A stretch of DNA of 59,114 bases, taken from assembly GCA_004535785.1 (NCBI GenBank), contig SPIB01000002.1, positions 805,309 through 864,422 of the forward strand. Reading direction: 5' to 3'. Below are positions 15,420 to 25,114 of this stretch, piece after piece (position 1 is the first letter of the stretch; each line of letters opens with the position of its first letter). The DNA comes from Gammaproteobacteria bacterium LSUCC0112. Its GTDB lineage: Bacteria; Pseudomonadota; Gammaproteobacteria; Pseudomonadales; Pseudohongiellaceae. A program made the translations under genes and the position numbers. A model generated the notes under the pieces. That model was not told where the DNA came from. It saw nothing but the letters and a program-made list of their open reading frames with translations, and did not search any database.

Positions 15420-17618
15420 GTGAAATACAAAGTTCTGATACCCGCACTGGGATTATCCGCAGTGCTTGGCGCTTGTTCACAAGAGCCAACCAGCCCGAGC
15501 GAGCCCGACAACGCTGCAGAACAAGCAGTCCCGGCAAATCCACAAGTCACCAGCACAAGCGATCAGGAATCTATGACCAATCCGCTTTTTTCCGAGAGCA
15601 CGTTGCCTTACGGTTTACCCGCCTTTGACCAGATTCGTGACGAGCACTTTGCCCCTGCGCTGGAGCGTGGCATGGCACTGGAGATGGCCGAAATCGATGC
15701 AATTATCAACAATGAAGAAACTGCTAACTTTGAAAACACCATTATCGCACTCGAGCGCAGCGGCGAGGATTTGCGACGGGTACAGCGTGTATTTGGCAAT
15801 ATCACCGGCACACACACTAACCCGACGCTACAGGCCATTCAGCGTGAATTCTCGCCGCGACTGGCAGCACACAATGATGCCATCAGCCTGAACCCTGATC
15901 TGTTCGAACGTATCAATCATGTGTATCAGCAACGTAGCGAGTTGGGGCTGGATCCTGAATCGCAGCGCCTGCTGGAGCGCTACCACACCAATTTTGTGCG
16001 CGCCGGGGCGCTGCTTGCTGCCACCGAAAAAGATCGCCTGCGTCAAATCAATGGTGAACTGGCCCGTCTGGGAACCTTGTTCAATCAACACGTGCTGGCT
16101 GAAGTGAATGACTCCGCGGTGCTGGTGGATACCGCCGAAGAATTGGCGGGCCTGACGCCTGCACAGATTCAGGCGGCGGCGGATCGCGCAACTGCGGCGG
16201 GACACGATGGCAAATACCTGTTGGCACTGCTGAACACCAGTGGACAGCCCATCCTGAGCTCACTGGAAAATCGTGCATTGCGTGAGCGCATCCACACCAT
16301 TTCTGTGGCTCGTGGCACTCGTGGCAACGACTACGACACCCGTGCCATTGTGGCTGACACTGCACGCCTGCGCGCCGAACGCGCCCAGTTGCTGGGTTAT
16401 GAGACACACGCTGACTTCAGTCTGGAGTTGACTACAGCAGGCAGCAAAGAAGCGGTCAATAAGATGCTCGCCGATATTGCGCCGGTGGCTGTTGCCAACG
16501 CGCAACGTGAAGCCAGTGACATTCAGCAATTAATCAACACCACTGAAGAAGAACCCTTTGAGTTGGCCGCCTGGGATTGGTCTTATTACGCAGAAAAAGT
16601 GCGTCGCGACCGTTACGCCTTTGATGAAGCCGAAGTACGTCCGTATTTTGAACTCAACAATGTCCTGACCAATGGCGTGTTTTACGCTGCCAATCAGATT
16701 TTTGGCATCAGCTTTACAGCGCGTGCTGACCTGCCGGTTTATCACCCTGACGTCCAAATCTGGGAGGCTACCGATGCCGATGGCACGGCGCTCGGCCTGT
16801 TGGTCACTGACTTTTTTGCTCGCCCCAGCAAACGCGGTGGTGCGTGGATGAGCAGTTATGCGTTGCCCAGCGGTCTGCTCGGCGGCGCACCAGTGATTGG
16901 GATGCATCAGAACATCAGCAAACCGCTTGAAGGTGAACCCGCGCTGATCAGCTTTGACGAAGTGACGACCATGTTCCATGAATTTGGACACGTGGTGCAC
17001 GGCATGCTGACGGATGTGCGTTATCCGCTGTTTGCCGGCACCGCCGTTTCCCGCGATTTTGTTGAATTCCCGTCGCAGGTTTACGAAATGTGGGCGTCAT
17101 GGCCCGACGTGCTGCAAAACTATGCCAAACACCACGAAACAGGTGAGCAAATCCCACAGGAATTGCTGGACAAAGTATTGGCAGCTGAACAATTTAATCA
17201 GGGATTTAGCACCACAGAATATCTGGCTGCTTCCATCGTTGATCAGGCACTTCACCAGCTTGCACCTGAGCAAGTGCCCTCGGCCGACAACCTGATGGCC
17301 TTTGAACAACAAGTTCTGTCTGATGTTGGTCTGGACTATGCACCGGTTCCCCCACGATATCGTCTGTCATATTTCTCACACATCATGGGCGGCTACTCAG
17401 CTGGTTATTATTCCTACATCTGGAGTGAAGTACTCGATGCTGACGGCGTAGAGTGGTTTAAAGAAAATGGTGGCATGCGGCGTGAAGCGGGCCAGCATTT
17501 CCGCGACACCGTGCTGTCACGTGGCGGCAGTGTAGACGCCATGCAGATATACCAGGACTTCGCCGGACGTTCACCCAATATGGTGCACATGCTACGTCGT
17601 CGTGGCTTGGCTGAGTAA
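15420..17618 (+). CDS. M3-family zinc peptidase lipoprotein (Dcp/oligopeptidase A-like)
   Basis: Thimet-oligopeptidase-fold enzyme of 732 residues that cleaves short peptides. The zinc site is intact: H520-E521-F-G-H524 in MFHEFGHVVHG, with third ligand E549 in FVEFPSQVYEMW; the substrate-binding HIMGGYSAGYYSYIWSE follows. Unlike cytoplasmic Dcp/PrlC, it starts with a lipoprotein signal (lipobox LGAC, C19) and a Pro/Ser-rich linker, so it should act in the periplasm. GTG start with CAAGGAG 7 bases upstream. The POT peptide transporter lies just upstream. Confidence 0.9.
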   Translation: MKYKVLIPALGLSAVLGACSQEPTSPSEPDNAAEQAVPANPQVTSTSDQESMTNPLFSESTLPYGLPAFDQIRDEHFAPALERGMALEMAEIDAIINNEETANFENTIIALERSGEDLRRVQRVFGNITGTHTNPTLQAIQREFSPRLAAHNDAISLNPDLFERINHVYQQRSELGLDPESQRLLERYHTNFVRAGALLAATEKDRLRQINGELARLGTLFNQHVLAEVNDSAVLVDTAEELAGLTPAQIQAAADRATAAGHDGKYLLALLNTSGQPILSSLENRALRERIHTISVARGTRGNDYDTRAIVADTARLRAERAQLLGYETHADFSLELTTAGSKEAVNKMLADIAPVAVANAQREASDIQQLINTTEEEPFELAAWDWSYYAEKVRRDRYAFDEAEVRPYFELNNVLTNGVFYAANQIFGISFTARADLPVYHPDVQIWEATDADGTALGLLVTDFFARPSKRGGAWMSSYALPSGLLGGAPVIGMHQNISKPLEGEPALISFDEVTTMFHEFGHVVHGMLTDVRYPLFAGTAVSRDFVEFPSQVYEMWASWPDVLQNYAKHHETGEQIPQELLDKVLAAEQFNQGFSTTEYLAASIVDQALHQLAPEQVPSADNLMAFEQQVLSDVGLDYAPVPPRYRLSYFSHIMGGYSAGYYSYIWSEVLDADGVEWFKENGGMRREAGQHFRDTVLSRGGSVDAMQIYQDFAGRSPNMVHMLRRRGLAE

Positions 17619-17632
17619 GAAATGCACCCTGT

Positions 17633-17665
17633 ACAGTGAGCGATGCCTTGTGTGTCGCTCACTGT
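17633..17665. terminator. hairpin between convergent genes
   Basis: ACAGTGAGCGA pairs perfectly with TCGCTCACTGT across an 11-base loop, within the 58-base gap between the M3 peptidase gene (+) and the diguanylate cyclase gene (-). Fits a bidirectional terminator. Confidence 0.6.
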
Positions 17666-17676
17666 CTAAAAAGACG

Positions 17677-19563
17677 TCAAGCTGATGTTACGCAATTTCT
17701 CCCCGATGCCTTGGCGCGATAAAGTGCATGATCGGCAGCCAGTAACAGTTCAGCACTGTCGTGATCAAGTGAAGGTATCATAGATGCGACACCAATACTG
17801 ACGGTGACAACACCAACGCTGGAATCCTCGTGTTTTATGGCAATCGCCTGAATGCTGGCCCGTATTCTCTCAGCAAGTACAAGCACGCCACGTAAATCAG
17901 CATCTGTGGAAATAATACAAAACTCTTCCCCTCCGTAACGTGCAGCCAGATCGGTAGCCCGGCCTACGTGTTGTTTGAGCACTTCTGCCAATTTGCGCAA
18001 ACAGTTGTCGCCATCCTGATGGCCATAGCGGTCGTTGAACAATTTGAAGTGATCAACATCCAACATGATGATTGCCAACGCACTGCCAGTGCGCGTTGAA
18101 CGTGCCCACTCTGTGGCAAACACCTCATCAAAACGCCGCCGATTTGCCAAGCCAGTTAAAAAATCGGAGGTCGATAACTCAGCAAGCTTGGCGTTTAACA
18201 CCTCCAATTCCTGAGCTTTTATCTCAAGGGCAGCCAGTGCTTCCTCCGCCAATTTATGACTGGATTGCAGATCAGCTTCACGTCTGCCTGCGTCAAGCGC
18301 GATTGCTCTGAACTGCCTGACAGCCGCACCCAGTCGACCCAGTTCATCATCTCCTTCGGCAGCCAATTTGATATCGTAATTTCTAACGGCGATTTGCTGC
18401 ATATTGTCACTGAGCAGCGTCATCCGTGCTATCAGGTACTGCCAAACATGCCGATATAGAAATACTGCGATCCCGAACACAGCAACGGCAGTCAATAACA
18501 CCAGCGCCCATTGATAACGTAATTGCAGCAAGGTGGCCGCTTCACCTGCTTGGGCTATTTCGTTGAGCTCCCGACTGACCAATACACTGGTGGCGTCATT
18601 CACGCGCGCTGTAATCTGCTGATTAGCAAGCGCCAGTGCCTCACTTTGCCTCAACAATGTCAGCTCTTGTTCACGCAGCCCCAGCAGCCCCTCTGGTGAG
18701 TGTGCCATGCTGTGCAGCTGGGCAAACGGTTGCTCCAGTGCAGTTACCAGTTCTGGTGGCAATTTTTCGAGTGTTGTGGTGGCATTTGTCAGGGCCGTGC
18801 TGAAAATTTGCCGGGATAAACTCAAGGCGGTCAGTGTCGCATCCTGTGCGCCCGCCAGTTGACGACTGCCAATAGCCGCAATCTCGGCATGAAATCGTGA
18901 TAAAGGCATCATCGGTGCTGTTTCGCGTGCCATGTCACCTACACGCTCCAGAGGCGGAGACGGCAACGACATAATCAAAGCGATCACGTCGGTGTCACTT
19001 TCCAGTATCCGCATACGATAAGTCAGTAATTGCTGAAAAAGCTGGAGGATTGAAATGAGGTTATCGCTCGCAGTTTGCTTTGCTTGAATTAATGCCACAC
19101 GTTGATTCGCCAGCACTTGTAACTGATCCAGATTGTCGGTCAACTCTGCACCCAGACTGACAATGTTGTCTACATCGCTGGCAACTGACGCGTCACTGAT
19201 AGGTTGTAGATCCAGCAGTGTCTGGTCAAAAAGCTGCTGCGCATGTTCCACGCGTTTAAACGCTGTGATGCGCGCAGTTTCAGTCATCACCGAAATCAAT
19301 GGCCCGCCAGTGCCGGCCAGCGCATCAAATGCTTGCGCCGCGCGCAGCACACCCAGTGTATCGGGCAATCGTCGGTCAAGTATCTCGCTGGTTGATCTGA
19401 CAGTGCTCGCAGTGATGAAAAAAGCAGCGGAAGACACCACCAACATCAGAATAACCATCACGCCAAAACCCAGCAAAAAACTGGCTCTGATACCGAGGTC
19501 AGTAAAGGAGCGACGCTTGGAAGGTCTAGTCGATGGGTACACGTTCACCCAACCTCCAGACAT
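17677..19563 (-). CDS. membrane diguanylate cyclase with TorS-like sensor and HAMP
   Basis: Synthesises cyclic di-GMP. About 628 residues: first membrane helix (LLGFGVMVILMLVVSSAAFFI), ~290-residue helical periplasmic sensor, second membrane helix (ALVLLTAVAVFGIAVFLY), HAMP region with DDELGRLGAAVRQF, a short coiled coil, then a GGDEF domain with RYGGEEF and an inhibitory RxxD I-site (RATD) five residues before it. The start is uncertain: ATG 19563 or GTG 19542 (GGAGG 9 bases upstream). Both lie inside the 3' end of the upstream periplasmic binding protein gene, so the pair should be translationally coupled and the binding protein may present a ligand to this sensor. Confidence 0.85.
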   Translation of the reverse strand: MSGGWVNVYPSTRPSKRRSFTDLGIRASFLLGFGVMVILMLVVSSAAFFITASTVRSTSEILDRRLPDTLGVLRAAQAFDALAGTGGPLISVMTETARITAFKRVEHAQQLFDQTLLDLQPISDASVASDVDNIVSLGAELTDNLDQLQVLANQRVALIQAKQTASDNLISILQLFQQLLTYRMRILESDTDVIALIMSLPSPPLERVGDMARETAPMMPLSRFHAEIAAIGSRQLAGAQDATLTALSLSRQIFSTALTNATTTLEKLPPELVTALEQPFAQLHSMAHSPEGLLGLREQELTLLRQSEALALANQQITARVNDATSVLVSRELNEIAQAGEAATLLQLRYQWALVLLTAVAVFGIAVFLYRHVWQYLIARMTLLSDNMQQIAVRNYDIKLAAEGDDELGRLGAAVRQFRAIALDAGRREADLQSSHKLAEEALAALEIKAQELEVLNAKLAELSTSDFLTGLANRRRFDEVFATEWARSTRTGSALAIIMLDVDHFKLFNDRYGHQDGDNCLRKLAEVLKQHVGRATDLAARYGGEEFCIISTDADLRGVLVLAERIRASIQAIAIKHEDSSVGVVTVSIGVASMIPSLDHDSAELLLAADHALYRAKASGRNCVTSA

Positions 19564-20659
19564 ACCAAGAGAAAGGCGGATATGACGTTTGGATATCTCC
19601 CTTATCATCAAAGGAAATCCTACCAAGAATCGTGTTGATGGGCGCTGATCGGATGGCGGCAGCAACGAGGTCTGCATCCAGTGACTGCGCACGGGTGACG
19701 CCTTCTATTCAAACTTGAGTAGCTGCAAAGGACAACAGTGTATAGCCGTTTGGTTCATGACCTGCATCAATCAGTGCGGATACTGCATCCTCAGCAGACA
19801 GCAGTTGCGACGCATCCGTTGGAAACGTAAACGGGATGTCGTCTGCAGCGGCACCAGCAGCTTCATAAAAAACAGATGATACCAGTGTGTCACTACTGAC
19901 GACTTTAACTGGCGCGTCCAACAGGCGCGACTGGCGGATGAATACGCCGGTATCCAGTCCGCCTCCCACGATATACAACACCTCGATACCCGCGGCCATC
20001 AACTCTTGAATTTCAGCCAGAAAAGAGGTTGCCGAAGGAGAGTTTGCAATCACCTTGGCTGGCTCGATGCCACGCGCCCTGAGCCCACGAATAGCCAACT
20101 GGCTCAATCCTCTGGAGTATTCACTTGGGAAATGCAACACACCGATCTGTTGGTCTTTGTACATCTGCGACATGCGTTCAGCCGCCATCTCGCCTTGAAC
20201 ATCATCGCGACCAATCATCCTGAAAATCGTATCGACGCCCATCTCAGTGACCAATGGATTAGTGGATGCGGGGGTGATCTGAAGCACTTTATTTTCCGCG
20301 TACACCGGCGCGGCGGAAATTGTTGCCGCCGAGCAGGAATGGCCAATCACAACGGCAGGGGGTGATTGAACAAGATCGTGTGCTACCTTTTCAGCAATGG
20401 CTTTGCTGCAACCATCATCCAAACTGCTGACACGAACCGGGCGACCCAGCAGTAAACCATCATGCAGTGAGTTGAGCGCAACACCTACGCCGGTTTTTAG
20501 CTGTACACCAACCGAAAAACTGGTGCCCACCATCGGACCCACAACCACCAGATCAATCGGCGTTTGTATTGAGTCCTCAGCCTGCGCCCATATCGGCAAT
20601 GAACTCAGCGCCATCACCATACAACCAGATTGCTTGATCAGCATGTTAACTCTGGTCAC
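19526..20659 (-). pseudogene. periplasmic branched-chain-type substrate-binding protein with in-frame TGA
   Basis: Leu/Ile/Val-type ABC binding protein whose reading frame is interrupted once. From GTG 20659 (AGGAG 6 bases upstream; signal helix around SGCMVMALSSLPIWAQA) the frame runs to a TGA at 19709-19711 after SFAATQV. The same frame then continues as IEGVTRAQSLDADLV, ISFDDKGDIQ and SWYVWRLGERV to TAG at 19526, exactly the C-terminus expected for the family. The TGA sits where relatives have Trp (AAxQVW), i.e. one TGG-to-TGA change. Full length would be 377 residues. No ABC permease or ATPase genes are adjacent; its partner is the overlapping diguanylate cyclase. Confidence 0.8.
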
Positions 20660-20773
20660 CAGATTCTCCTGAATAGGCTGTTCCAGATAGTTTGACACCT
20701 CTCAACAATAATACGTCTATTGTCTTCATGAAATCCCGATCGGCTGCTGCGCAGTAAAATAGAGAAAAAACAG

Positions 20774-22495
20774 CTATTTCTTGTCCGGCAACCCCGTATG
20801 TAGCGGTATAACAGGTATAAACAGCGTAATCAGAAACCCAATCAGAATAATCCACAAACTGGCACTGAACATGGCCGTGATGGCATTGGAAAATGCCAGA
20901 CGCAATCCGGTTTCCAGAGTAGTGACCACTCGGTCGATATCGGCATCCGGCCTGTTCACCATCGCGCTGGCAACGCGTTCGCGTAAGGCACCCGGATCCA
21001 TGGCACTGGTCTGTGCCTGACTCAGACTGAAGCTTGCGCCACCCGCCAGCGCCAACATTGGAACCTGTTTTGGCAGCTCCGCGGTCAGATTCAAGGTCAG
21101 CAATGTGCCAAACACTGCCACACCCACGGTATTGCCAATTTGTCTGAAAAACTGTGTTGAACTGGTGGCCACCCCGATTTGCGACATTGGAAACGCCGCT
21201 TGTACGATCAGATTCACTAAACTCTGCGATGGGCCAAGTCCCAACCCAATCACCACCATACGCCAACTCAGATCGGCAAGGCTAGTGCCTGGATTGATGC
21301 CGCTCAACAGATACACCCCAAGCACCAGGATAGCCGCGCCACCCACCATATAGGGTTTGTAGTGACCGCTTTTGGACACCAGACGACCGCTGACGATACT
21401 GCCCACCATCAATCCAGCCATCAACGGGAACATAGAAAAACCACTATTTGTTGCGTTAACACCCAGCACTACCTGCATGAACAGTGGCATAAACATCACC
21501 ACGCCCAGAAATGCCATGCCGATCACAAATCCGCTGAGATTGGTGATCACAAAGACTTTGCTGCGAAACAATGACAAGGGCATCACGGCATCGGGTGTGC
21601 GCGCTTCTACCATGATAAACACAACCAGCGACACCAGACTTAAAGCAAACATCGCCAACAAGGTTGGCGAACTCCAGGGGTATTTGCTTCCGCCCCAGGT
21701 CAGCGCCAGCAAAAAGGGTATAAACACCAACAGCAACAAGGCTGCTCCAGCAAAGTCAATTTTCCCCCGGGTACCGTGGTTCAGTTTGGGGGTTTTTGCA
21801 GCGATCATAAACAAGGCCAGAAAACCCAACGGCACATTGGCATAAAACACCCAACGCCAGCCGGCAATTTCATGGCCAAACAGGGTGACGGTGGCAAAGT
21901 CCGTCAGAAAACCACCCAAGGCGGGTCCTACAATACTGGCGATACCAAAAATTGCTCCAAAGAGTCCCATAAATTTCGCGCGCTGCAGTGGCGGATACAG
22001 ATCCGCAATGATGCCAATCGCACTGGTAAACAGCGCTGCGCCGCCGATGCCTTTGATGGCACGGAACACGATCAACTGATGCATACCATCGCCCAGCAAC
22101 GGAAGCGTGCCAAATTCGCCGCTGATGCCACACAACATCGAGCCCAGCAGAAATATGCAGATGCCAATAATCAGAATCAGTTTGCGACCATACAAATCAC
22201 CCAATTTTCCGTAGATGGGCACTAACACGGTTGATGCAAGCATGTAAGCGGTTGTGACCCACGCATACAACTCCAAGCCATTGAGTTCAGCGACAATACG
22301 CGGCATGGCCGTTGAAAGAATGGTCATATCCAGTGCGGCCAGCAAAAACACTATTAACAAGGCAATCAATGTGGTGCGGCGGTCTTTGTCAGACACGGTC
22401 AGGGGCTGGTGTTCCGGCTTTTCATGCGTTTGAGTATTCACTTGTGAGATCCGTTGCGTTGAATAAAAAGAGCGATGACCTTGCTGGTCATCCAT
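20774..22495 (-). CDS. DHA2-family (14-TM) MFS drug/efflux transporter
   Basis: EmrB/QacA-type proton antiporter of 573 residues. Signature stretches: LDMTILSTAMPRIVAEL (helix 1), YGKLGDLYGRK (loop 2-3) and GPALGGFLTD (motif C region). About 14 hydrophobic segments; an insert of about 45 residues (PKQVPMLALAGG to RVVTTLETG) lies before the last helix, as in actinobacterial and some proteobacterial DHA2 pumps. Start ATG 22495 overlaps the stop of the upstream aminopropyltransferase-like gene by eight bases (ATGGATGA), so it belongs to the SulP operon. Substrate unknown. Confidence 0.85.
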   Translation of the reverse strand: MDDQQGHRSFYSTQRISQVNTQTHEKPEHQPLTVSDKDRRTTLIALLIVFLLAALDMTILSTAMPRIVAELNGLELYAWVTTAYMLASTVLVPIYGKLGDLYGRKLILIIGICIFLLGSMLCGISGEFGTLPLLGDGMHQLIVFRAIKGIGGAALFTSAIGIIADLYPPLQRAKFMGLFGAIFGIASIVGPALGGFLTDFATVTLFGHEIAGWRWVFYANVPLGFLALFMIAAKTPKLNHGTRGKIDFAGAALLLLVFIPFLLALTWGGSKYPWSSPTLLAMFALSLVSLVVFIMVEARTPDAVMPLSLFRSKVFVITNLSGFVIGMAFLGVVMFMPLFMQVVLGVNATNSGFSMFPLMAGLMVGSIVSGRLVSKSGHYKPYMVGGAAILVLGVYLLSGINPGTSLADLSWRMVVIGLGLGPSQSLVNLIVQAAFPMSQIGVATSSTQFFRQIGNTVGVAVFGTLLTLNLTAELPKQVPMLALAGGASFSLSQAQTSAMDPGALRERVASAMVNRPDADIDRVVTTLETGLRLAFSNAITAMFSASLWIILIGFLITLFIPVIPLHTGLPDKK

Positions 22496-23270
22496 TGACT
22501 ATTTGCACAATCCGGTTAAAAGGCAGCATCAGGTCTGCATGAAATATTTTCTCCATCTTTTTAAGTTTTACCGCTGCTTTTTCGAAATCGAGGGTCGATG
22601 ATTTAGTCGCAAACAATATGAAATTGCCGGACTTGCACGGGCAGACCAGCAGGGTGCCAAAACAGTCCAGCAGGCTTTCAAACACAGGCGAATGGCGGTC
22701 AGGCAAGGTGTGATAGTTAATGACTAACCAGCCATGTTTACTGAGCGTGCGCCAGCATTCCCGCACAAACTGTTGCTGCGTTAATACCGGGCTCATCCGA
22801 TAGGCATCGTACAAATCAGCAAAGATAATATCAGTGCTACTGTCCTCGCTGGATTTGATCTGCAAATCCGCGTCATTGATGCTCACACTGACTCGCTGGT
22901 CATCGGGAATATCAAAATACTCCAATGCAATGTCATACACCTTGGGTCGCAACTCCACTACACAAAAACGACAGCGTGGCAGGTAGTGATGCAAACTTCG
23001 CAACAGGCTGCCGCCACCAAGACCCAGCAGGGTGATGTGTCGCGGCTCGATGAAGCCTAACACCAGCATCATGATGCGCGAATATTCATGCGCCAGAGCG
23101 TAGGGTTTTTCCACATAAAACCCACTTTGTTCGTACACCGAGTCAAAACTCAGCACCCGATAACGAGGGTAATCAACCACCAGAATATTGCCGTAGTCGT
23201 CGCTGGTGCTGTGGACAATTTTTCCATCCGCCAATTCTGCGTCATCAGTCAGCCGGAACTTGAGTTTCAT
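22488..23270 (-). CDS. spermidine synthase-like methyltransferase-fold protein
   Basis: Rossmann-fold protein of 260 residues resembling the catalytic domain of polyamine aminopropyltransferases: the nucleotide loop is ITLLGLGGGSLLRSL, followed by the acidic strand end VVELRPKVYDIA, INDADLQI and the DIIFADLYDAY segment where true synthases have the catalytic DxSDP. Here it reads ADLYD, so classical putrescine activity is doubtful. Start at ATG 23270 (ATGA overlap with the SulP gene stop). Sandwiched between a SulP transporter and a DHA2 pump with overlapping ends; a role in modifying a transported compound is speculation. Confidence 0.75.
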   Translation of the reverse strand: MKLKFRLTDDAELADGKIVHSTSDDYGNILVVDYPRYRVLSFDSVYEQSGFYVEKPYALAHEYSRIMMLVLGFIEPRHITLLGLGGGSLLRSLHHYLPRCRFCVVELRPKVYDIALEYFDIPDDQRVSVSINDADLQIKSSEDSSTDIIFADLYDAYRMSPVLTQQQFVRECWRTLSKHGWLVINYHTLPDRHSPVFESLLDCFGTLLVCPCKSGNFILFATKSSTLDFEKAAVKLKKMEKIFHADLMLPFNRIVQIVNG

Positions 23271-24973
23271 AGCGCATCTGCAAGTGTTGGATACAAACGA
23301 AAAACACCCTCGACCGGTTCGATGCCCGCCTTTTTCATGGTCTTTAACGGTTGAAACTGCACATTGGTCAGACTGAGTTGCGCGCCAACACGCTGGCAAT
23401 GCGCAATCAGTTTTGTGAGCGAAGATAGACCACCGGCATCAAGCAAAGTGACATTATCAAGGTAGAGGATAATGCCGCGATCGCGCTCGCAATATCGAGT
23501 CAGCTCGCTGAAAATTTTATCGGCCGCCGCAAAAAACAAGGGTCCGGTGATTTTGAACACCCGATATTTTTCGGGCACCTCAGTCTGCAGATATTGTTTG
23601 TTACGGGTGATTTCAACCACTCGTGTCATGTCCGCGATTTCTTTCATAAACAGGATGGCAGCCAGCACGATCCCGGCCGTGATGGCCACCACCATGTCAA
23701 ACAATACCGTAAGTGAGAAACACGTTAGAAAAATCAGCATGTCGCTGCGCTGGCTGGTTTTAAGCATGTGCATGCTTTTGGGGGCCTCACTCATATTCCA
23801 GGCCACTACCATCAACAGGGCTGCCATCGCCGGCATGGGTAGATACCCCAATATTCGTGCAAAACTGACCAACCCCAACACCACAACAATTGCGTGAATG
23901 GCCCCGGCAACCGGTGATTCTGCACCTGCTTTAACGTTGGCCGCCGACCGCGCAATGGCTGCGGTTGCTGTGATACCGCCAAAAAATGGCGTCACGATGT
24001 TGCCAATGCCCTGCCCCAGCAACTCGCTGTTAGCGCTGTGGCGTTTTCCGGTCATGCCATCGAGCACCACCGCGCATAACAGGGATTCAATCGCGCCCAA
24101 CATGGCGATCGCAAAGGCAGCCGGCAGCAGATCACGCATCAGACTCCAACTGATGACCAGCGGCAACCCGTCAGCGCCGGGCTGCAGCCAGGGCCATTGA
24201 AAGGCTGGCAGGATGGGCGGTATACCTTGCGCGGTGCTGCCATCTGCTGCGATGTAGCTGAACCGTGAATAAATGGTGTCAACGTCCAGCCCTGCATTGT
24301 TAAGCCCCAGCGCAACCAGACTACCCACAACAACCGCCGGCAAGTGTGCAGGTATCGGGTTTTTGAGTCGTGGCCACAACAACATGGTTGCCAGTGTCAC
24401 TCCCGCAACCAACACACTTGGCCAATGAATTTCCCCGAGGAATTCAGCGAGCACGATGATTTTTTCGACGTAGTGCTCAGGCATGGACTCAATGGGCAAA
24501 CCAAGAAAGTCTTTGATCTGCAGGGTTGCAATCACAACCCCGATACCGCCGGTGAACCCTAGCGTCACGGGTTCAGGTATGTACTCGATCAGCCGTCCCA
24601 ATCGAAACAGCGCCATGACAACAAGCATCATTCCCGCCATGACACTGGCCAGCAACAGACCACTGAGACCGTACTTTTGGGTGATGGGGTAAAGAATGAC
24701 AACAAACGCAGCGGTTGGACCGGAGATACTGAAGCGCGAGCCGCCCGTCAACGCAATCACAAACCCGGCAATAGCCGCGGTATACAAACCGTATTGCGGC
24801 GGGACACCACTGGCGATGGCCAGTGCCATCGCCAACGGAATGGCAATAATGCCTACCGTCAGGCCAGCAAGCAGGTCTTTTCGGAACCGACCTCCGGTGT
24901 AAGGCTCAGCAAAACAGCTTTCCCGAAAGGCATGCCCGATGCGCAAGGAAAACAAATGAGCCCGATGTGACAT
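23267..24973 (-). CDS. SulP (SLC26-type) anion transporter with STAS domain
   Basis: Inner-membrane permease for sulfate, bicarbonate or related anions, 568 residues. The N-terminal half shows the family signature (KDLLAGLTVGIIAIPLAMALAIASGV and PPQYGLYTAAIAG), about 12-14 membrane segments follow, and residues after ~450 form a cytoplasmic STAS domain (GIILYLDNVTLLDAGGLSSL). ATG 24973 is preferred over 24991 because AGGAGG is 7 bases upstream. First gene of a three-gene operon with overlapping ends (SulP, aminopropyltransferase-like, DHA2 MFS). No carbonic anhydrase or sulfate assimilation gene is near, so the anion is undetermined. Confidence 0.88.
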   Translation of the reverse strand: MSHRAHLFSLRIGHAFRESCFAEPYTGGRFRKDLLAGLTVGIIAIPLAMALAIASGVPPQYGLYTAAIAGFVIALTGGSRFSISGPTAAFVVILYPITQKYGLSGLLLASVMAGMMLVVMALFRLGRLIEYIPEPVTLGFTGGIGVVIATLQIKDFLGLPIESMPEHYVEKIIVLAEFLGEIHWPSVLVAGVTLATMLLWPRLKNPIPAHLPAVVVGSLVALGLNNAGLDVDTIYSRFSYIAADGSTAQGIPPILPAFQWPWLQPGADGLPLVISWSLMRDLLPAAFAIAMLGAIESLLCAVVLDGMTGKRHSANSELLGQGIGNIVTPFFGGITATAAIARSAANVKAGAESPVAGAIHAIVVVLGLVSFARILGYLPMPAMAALLMVVAWNMSEAPKSMHMLKTSQRSDMLIFLTCFSLTVLFDMVVAITAGIVLAAILFMKEIADMTRVVEITRNKQYLQTEVPEKYRVFKITGPLFFAAADKIFSELTRYCERDRGIILYLDNVTLLDAGGLSSLTKLIAHCQRVGAQLSLTNVQFQPLKTMKKAGIEPVEGVFRLYPTLADAL

Positions 24974-25013
24974 GCGCCAACCTCCTGGCAAGTCTTGACC
25001 GGATCAGTATAGT

Positions 25014-25062
25014 CCGTATTATTATCCAATGCTAATTTCATTATAATGAGATTGTAATACGG
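25014..25062. promoter_or_regulatory. inverted repeats in the divergent sulP/RHH intergenic region
   Basis: CCGTATTA (25014-25021) and TAATACGG (25055-25062) form 8-bp arms, and a perfect CATTATAATG palindrome (25039-25048) lies between them, containing a TATAAT that could be the -10 for the rightward RHH gene. A likely operator for the small ribbon-helix-helix protein encoded at 25115; not demonstrated. Confidence 0.4.
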
Positions 25063-25114
25063 GATTGATGGGTTATCCTGTCGACGCTAACCCTTTGAAG
25101 AAGAGACAGTGGCC

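Noticed and set aside
19709-20698. Complete short binding protein ending at 19709
   Set aside because: The same frame continues past the TGA with the family's C-terminal motifs, so the gene is interrupted rather than naturally short.
22488-23270. Genuine spermidine synthase (speE)
   Set aside because: Fold matches, but the catalytic DxSDP-like motif is not conserved and no speD/speA genes are near; kept as spermidine synthase-like only.
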